Under the pieces are notes generated by a model that was not told the origin of the DNA, made no database searches, and saw nothing but the letters and a program-made list of their open reading frames with translations. Shown here piece by piece: positions 5,378-5,700 of a stretch of 5,700 nt of DNA. Positions within the stretch are counted from its first letter, which is position 1, and each line of letters begins with the position of its first letter. The stretch comes from Lachnospiraceae bacterium UBA7480 (lineage in GTDB: Bacteria; Bacillota; Clostridia; Lachnospirales; Lachnospiraceae): contig DLOQ01000107.1 of NCBI GenBank assembly GCA_002479655.1, positions 10,286-15,985 of the forward strand, given 5' to 3'. Made by a program: the position numbers and the translations under genes.

Positions 5378-5700
5378 ATGGAATATGTAACATTATCAAA
5401 CGGCGTGGAAATGCCGATTTTAGGATATGGCGTGTATCAGGTGACTGCCGATGAATGCGAGAGGTGTGTCCTGGACGCACTGGAAGTGGGCTATCGTTCC
5501 ATAGACACGGCACAGAGTTATTTTAACGAGGAGCAGGTCGGCTCCGCCATCGTCAAATCCGGACTGAAGCGTGAGGATATTTTCCTGACGACAAAAGTGT
5601 GGGTGGAACATTACGGTTATGACGAATGCCGGAAGTCCGTAGAGGAATCCCTGCGGAAGCTCCAGACCGACTACATTGACCTGATGCTGCTTCATCAGCC
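5378..5700 (+). CDS. Aldo/keto reductase (3' partial)
   Basis: The first 107 residues of an aldo/keto reductase, usually about 270-280 residues; the frame runs open off the right edge. Family signs are the N-terminal SNGVEMPILGYGVYQV (7-22), the first signature GYRSIDTAQSYFNEEQVG (38-55) holding catalytic Asp43 and Tyr48, LTTKVWV with catalytic Lys73, and YIDLMLLHQ with catalytic His106. All four catalytic residues are present, so NAD(P)H-dependent reduction of carbonyls (aldehydes, ketones, sugars) is expected in the cytoplasm; the exact substrate and cofactor-binding C-terminal half are not visible. AAGGGGG at 5364-5370, overlapping the stop codon of the CMD-cupin gene, is seven bases before the ATG. 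Confidence 0.93.
   Translation, partial: MEYVTLSNGVEMPILGYGVYQVTADECERCVLDALEVGYRSIDTAQSYFNEEQVGSAIVKSGLKREDIFLTTKVWVEHYGYDECRKSVEESLRKLQTDYIDLMLLHQ

Noticed and set aside
1..5700. tRNA, rRNA, riboswitch, CRISPR, insertion sequence or phage features.
   Set aside because: No cloverleaf, no regularly spaced repeats, no transposase or integrase motifs and no known aptamer pattern could be seen; gaps are short and nearly all sequence is coding.

Overview
The window reads as chromosomal DNA from a gut-type anaerobic Firmicute, most likely a Clostridia/Lachnospiraceae member. This is inferred from strong AGGAG-type ribosome binding sites, roughly balanced base composition, short-spaced co-directional genes, two Gram-positive-style lipoproteins, and the protein families present. 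No marker gene fixes the genus. Every supported gene is on the + strand.

Layout: (1) 1-663 is the effector-binding half of a LysR-family regulator, cut by the left edge and closed by a clear intrinsic terminator at 725-757. (2) 854-1894 encodes a lipid-anchored alpha/beta hydrolase. (3) 1895-2013 holds an orphan Shine-Dalgarno and what looks like the last ~18 codons of a lost flavodoxin gene. (4) 2014-2721 encodes an intact lipid-anchored flavodoxin. (5) 2776-3483 is a RibD-C/dihydrofolate-reductase-like protein. (6) 3548-3910 is a small SnoaL/NTF2-like (DUF4440-type) protein. (7) 4049-4606 is a flavin-reductase-like FMN-binding protein. (8) 4628-5365 is a carboxymuconolactone-decarboxylase-like domain fused to a cupin. 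(9) 5378 to the right edge is the N-terminal third of an aldo/keto reductase.

The genes form a flavin- and NAD(P)H-centred redox cluster: two flavin proteins (one exported), two likely NAD(P)H-dependent reductases, a CMD-cupin, a small NTF2-fold protein and an exported esterase-like hydrolase. LysR-controlled clusters of this kind usually handle small organic or electrophilic compounds, but no substrate can be read from the sequence. The last three genes are tightly packed (gaps of 21 and 12 bases) and are probably one transcript; the earlier genes have gaps of 54-138 bases without a convincing terminator, so a long operon from 854 onward is plausible but not shown.

I saw no RNA genes, insertion sequences, CRISPR arrays or phage genes. 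No stretch longer than 300 bases lacks a gene. The most interesting items are the apparent flavodoxin deletion scar and the exported flavodoxin; nothing here clearly amounts to a wholly new system.
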